Below, one piece after another: positions 63,192-64,000 of a stretch of 64,000 bases of DNA; the first letter of the stretch is position 1, and the number at the start of each line of letters is the position of its first letter. The notes under the pieces are model-generated. The model did no database searches. It was not told the DNA's origin and saw only the letters and a list, made by a program, of their open reading frames with translations. The DNA is from Planctomycetota bacterium (GTDB taxonomy: Bacteria > Planctomycetota > PLA2 > JAEUHO01). The stretch covers positions 54,448-118,447 of the forward strand of contig JAJDEN010000036.1 in NCBI GenBank assembly GCA_029259775.1. The letters are read 5' to 3'. The position numbers and the translations under genes were made by a program.

Positions 63192-63251
63192 GCAGCGTCT
63201 CTAGAGGCAGCGTCCCTAGAGGCCGCGTCCCTAGAGGCAGCGTCCCCAGCC
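63192..63251. repeat. 15-bp tandem repeat, four units
   Basis: Units GCAGCGTCTCTAGAG, GCAGCGTCCCTAGAG, GCCGCGTCCCTAGAG and GCAGCGTCCCCAGCC between the DUF3352-like gene and the candidate selenoprotein gene. They occupy almost the whole upstream region of that gene. Confidence 0.85.
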
Positions 63252-63264
63252 AGCTGGAGCCACG

Positions 63265-63762
63265 ATGCACCGCACCCTCCGTGTCCTGAGCCTCGTCCTG
63301 AGCGCGACGATCGCGCTCGGCCTGACCTCCGCCTGCTCCTCGGGTGTTGTTTCGGAGGGGACGCGCCCCCTACCGGGCGACACGGCGCTGGGCCGTACGA
63401 CGCCCGGCGGGCGAGGCGCGTACGCCTTCACGGCGGAAGACACGCCGTACACGAGCGTGCTGGCTGAGGCGCGTCGACGGAACCAGCCGGCGCTGTTGTT
63501 CTTCTGGACCTCGTGGTGAGGCTGGTGCCAGCGTCTGGACAGCCAGACGCTGCGTGATCCCCGTGTGGGATCCGAGCTCCAGCGCTTCGTGGCGGTGCGC
63601 TACGACGCGGATGGCGGCGAGGGCAAGGCGGTCGCGGAGCGCTTCGGCGTGCGCGGCTTCCCCGGGTTCGTCGTGGTGGACGGCAACGGCCGCAAGATCG
63701 ACGAGTTCGCCGGCTTCCGCGAGCCGAACCAGTTCCTGCGGCGGCTGCGGACGTACAGGTAG
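63265..63762 (+). CDS. Candidate selenoprotein: thioredoxin-fold lipoprotein with U-G-W-C redox site
   Basis: 165 aa if the in-frame TGA at 63517-63519 is read as selenocysteine (U85). N-terminus: signal peptide ending T-S-A-C (lipid Cys24). Redox site: F-F-W-T-S-W-U-G-W-C-Q-R-L-D, where relatives have W-C-G-W-C. Downstream D-P-R-V, then cis-Pro loop V-R-G-F-P-G-F-V-V-V-D and a normal terminal helix, ending at TAG 63760. The frame is open and protein-like on both sides of the TGA, with no frameshift. A perfect 10-bp hairpin begins 9 nt after the TGA. The alternative is a nonsense mutation of a Cys codon (TGC to TGA), which would leave an inactive 84-aa stub. The Sec machinery is not in this window. 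Confidence 0.8.
63529..63552 (+). promoter_or_regulatory. SECIS-like stem-loop downstream of the in-frame TGA
   Basis: CAGCGTCTGG (63529-63538), loop ACAG, CCAGACGCTG (63543-63552): ten uninterrupted pairs inside the coding region. The apical loop begins 20 nt after the TGA, within the usual range for bacterial SECIS elements. If the top G-C pair opens, the loop begins with G, as the bacterial consensus prefers. Confidence 0.65.
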
Positions 63763-63786
63763 GTCCGCCCGCTGCGCGGGCGGACC
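63762..63786. terminator. Stem-loop directly after the candidate selenoprotein stop
   Basis: GGTCCGCCCGC-TGC-GCGGGCGGACC, an 11-bp perfect stem starting at the last base of TAG. No T tract follows. Same arrangement as the hairpin after the lipid kinase gene at 17610. Confidence 0.5.
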
Positions 63787-64000
63787 GTGGTAGGGGCGAC
63801 CCGTGTGGTCGCCCGGCTCCCCAACCCACCCCACGATGCGCTTCGCGCCGACGCAGGCCCACCTACCTCACGTGCCCGTAGGGGTAGGGGCGACCCATGT
63901 TGGGGCCCCCGTTGCAGAACCCCCGTCGCCCACGAAGAAGGGGGGGGTCAAGGCCCCCCCCAACCCGGGTAATACCCAAGGGGGCGAACGCGCGCAGGCG
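63787..64000. repeat. REP-like repeats at the right edge
   Basis: One intact unit, GGGCGACC-CGTGT-GGTCGCCC (63794-63814), and a decayed unit beginning GTAGGGGCGACCC near 63885. Homopolymeric G and C runs fill the rest. No gene is seen to the end of the window. Confidence 0.65.

Noticed and set aside
63517..63519. Reading the TGA as a plain nonsense mutation making a pseudogene
   Set aside because: It falls exactly on the redox Cys, the frame remains intact on both sides, and a hairpin at SECIS distance follows. Kept only as the alternative in the entry.

Overview
This is a very GC-rich bacterial window of ordinary chromosome with one accessory patch at the left edge. A lipopolysaccharide-type Gram-negative envelope is indicated by kdsA and kdsB (Kdo synthesis) and lysA (diaminopimelate for murein), together with many signal-peptide and lipobox proteins. 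The blend of HEAT-repeat membrane proteins, an FGE/SUMF1 protein, an FHA-CAP fusion, IPT/TIG lipoproteins, a YVTN/cytochrome lipoprotein and a B12-type propionate pathway fits Planctomycetota or a similar deep Gram-negative lineage such as Myxococcota. That assignment is an inference from gene content only.

Left accessory region (1-3.9 kb): a BrnT-type toxin with an XRE antitoxin under a promoter/operator with 13-bp inverted arms, a 90-bp near-palindrome, a truncated IS3-family element, and three copies of a short 5-prime gene cassette (two of them identical over 55 bp) feeding small HEAT or orphan genes. Next come four consecutive hairpins and a tRNA-Thr(CGT). Between 4 and 17.6 kb lie an SUMF1-like membrane protein with a HEAT-like partner, acpS, a large secreted HEAT protein with a clear terminator, a GH3 (NagZ-like) hydrolase, an FHA-transmembrane-CAP fusion, an ApgM homologue that has lost its catalytic residues, a PPC/DUF296 protein and a lipid kinase.

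Between 17.9 and 33 kb are core genes: lysA-kdsA (overlapping), an aldolase/SDR fusion, a FliA/WhiG-like sigma factor divergent from glyQS, pyrG, kdsB overlapping a lipoprotein gene, a SurA-like chaperone, a HEAT membrane protein and an RluD-family pseudouridine synthase whose only well-placed start is ATT. From 33 to 43 kb come methylmalonyl-CoA mutase, a membrane tyrosine phosphatase, three GT87-type membrane glycosyltransferases, a C45-family lipoprotein and a GT2 glycosyltransferase. From 43 to 52 kb there is a diheme YVTN lipoprotein whose stop codon touches a 173-bp IS5-type MITE, then mce-pccB-accC-bccP in tight overlap. With the mutase at 33 kb these cover propionyl-CoA to succinyl-CoA, except that the B12-binding subunit is not in the window.

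From 52 to 64 kb there are a coiled-coil protein, a Nudix-CMD fusion, a hybrid histidine kinase, an MFS exporter overlapping an orphan amino-acid-type ABC ATPase, and several lipoproteins. The most striking item is at 63265-63762: a thioredoxin-fold lipoprotein whose frame is interrupted by one TGA exactly where the first Cys of a W-C-G-W-C redox motif belongs. A perfect 10-bp hairpin follows 9 nt later. This is a strong candidate selenoprotein (U-G-W-C) with its own SECIS-like element. Short palindromic intergenic repeats (GGGCGACC-N5-GGTCGCCC and a G/C-only sister) occur at three loci.
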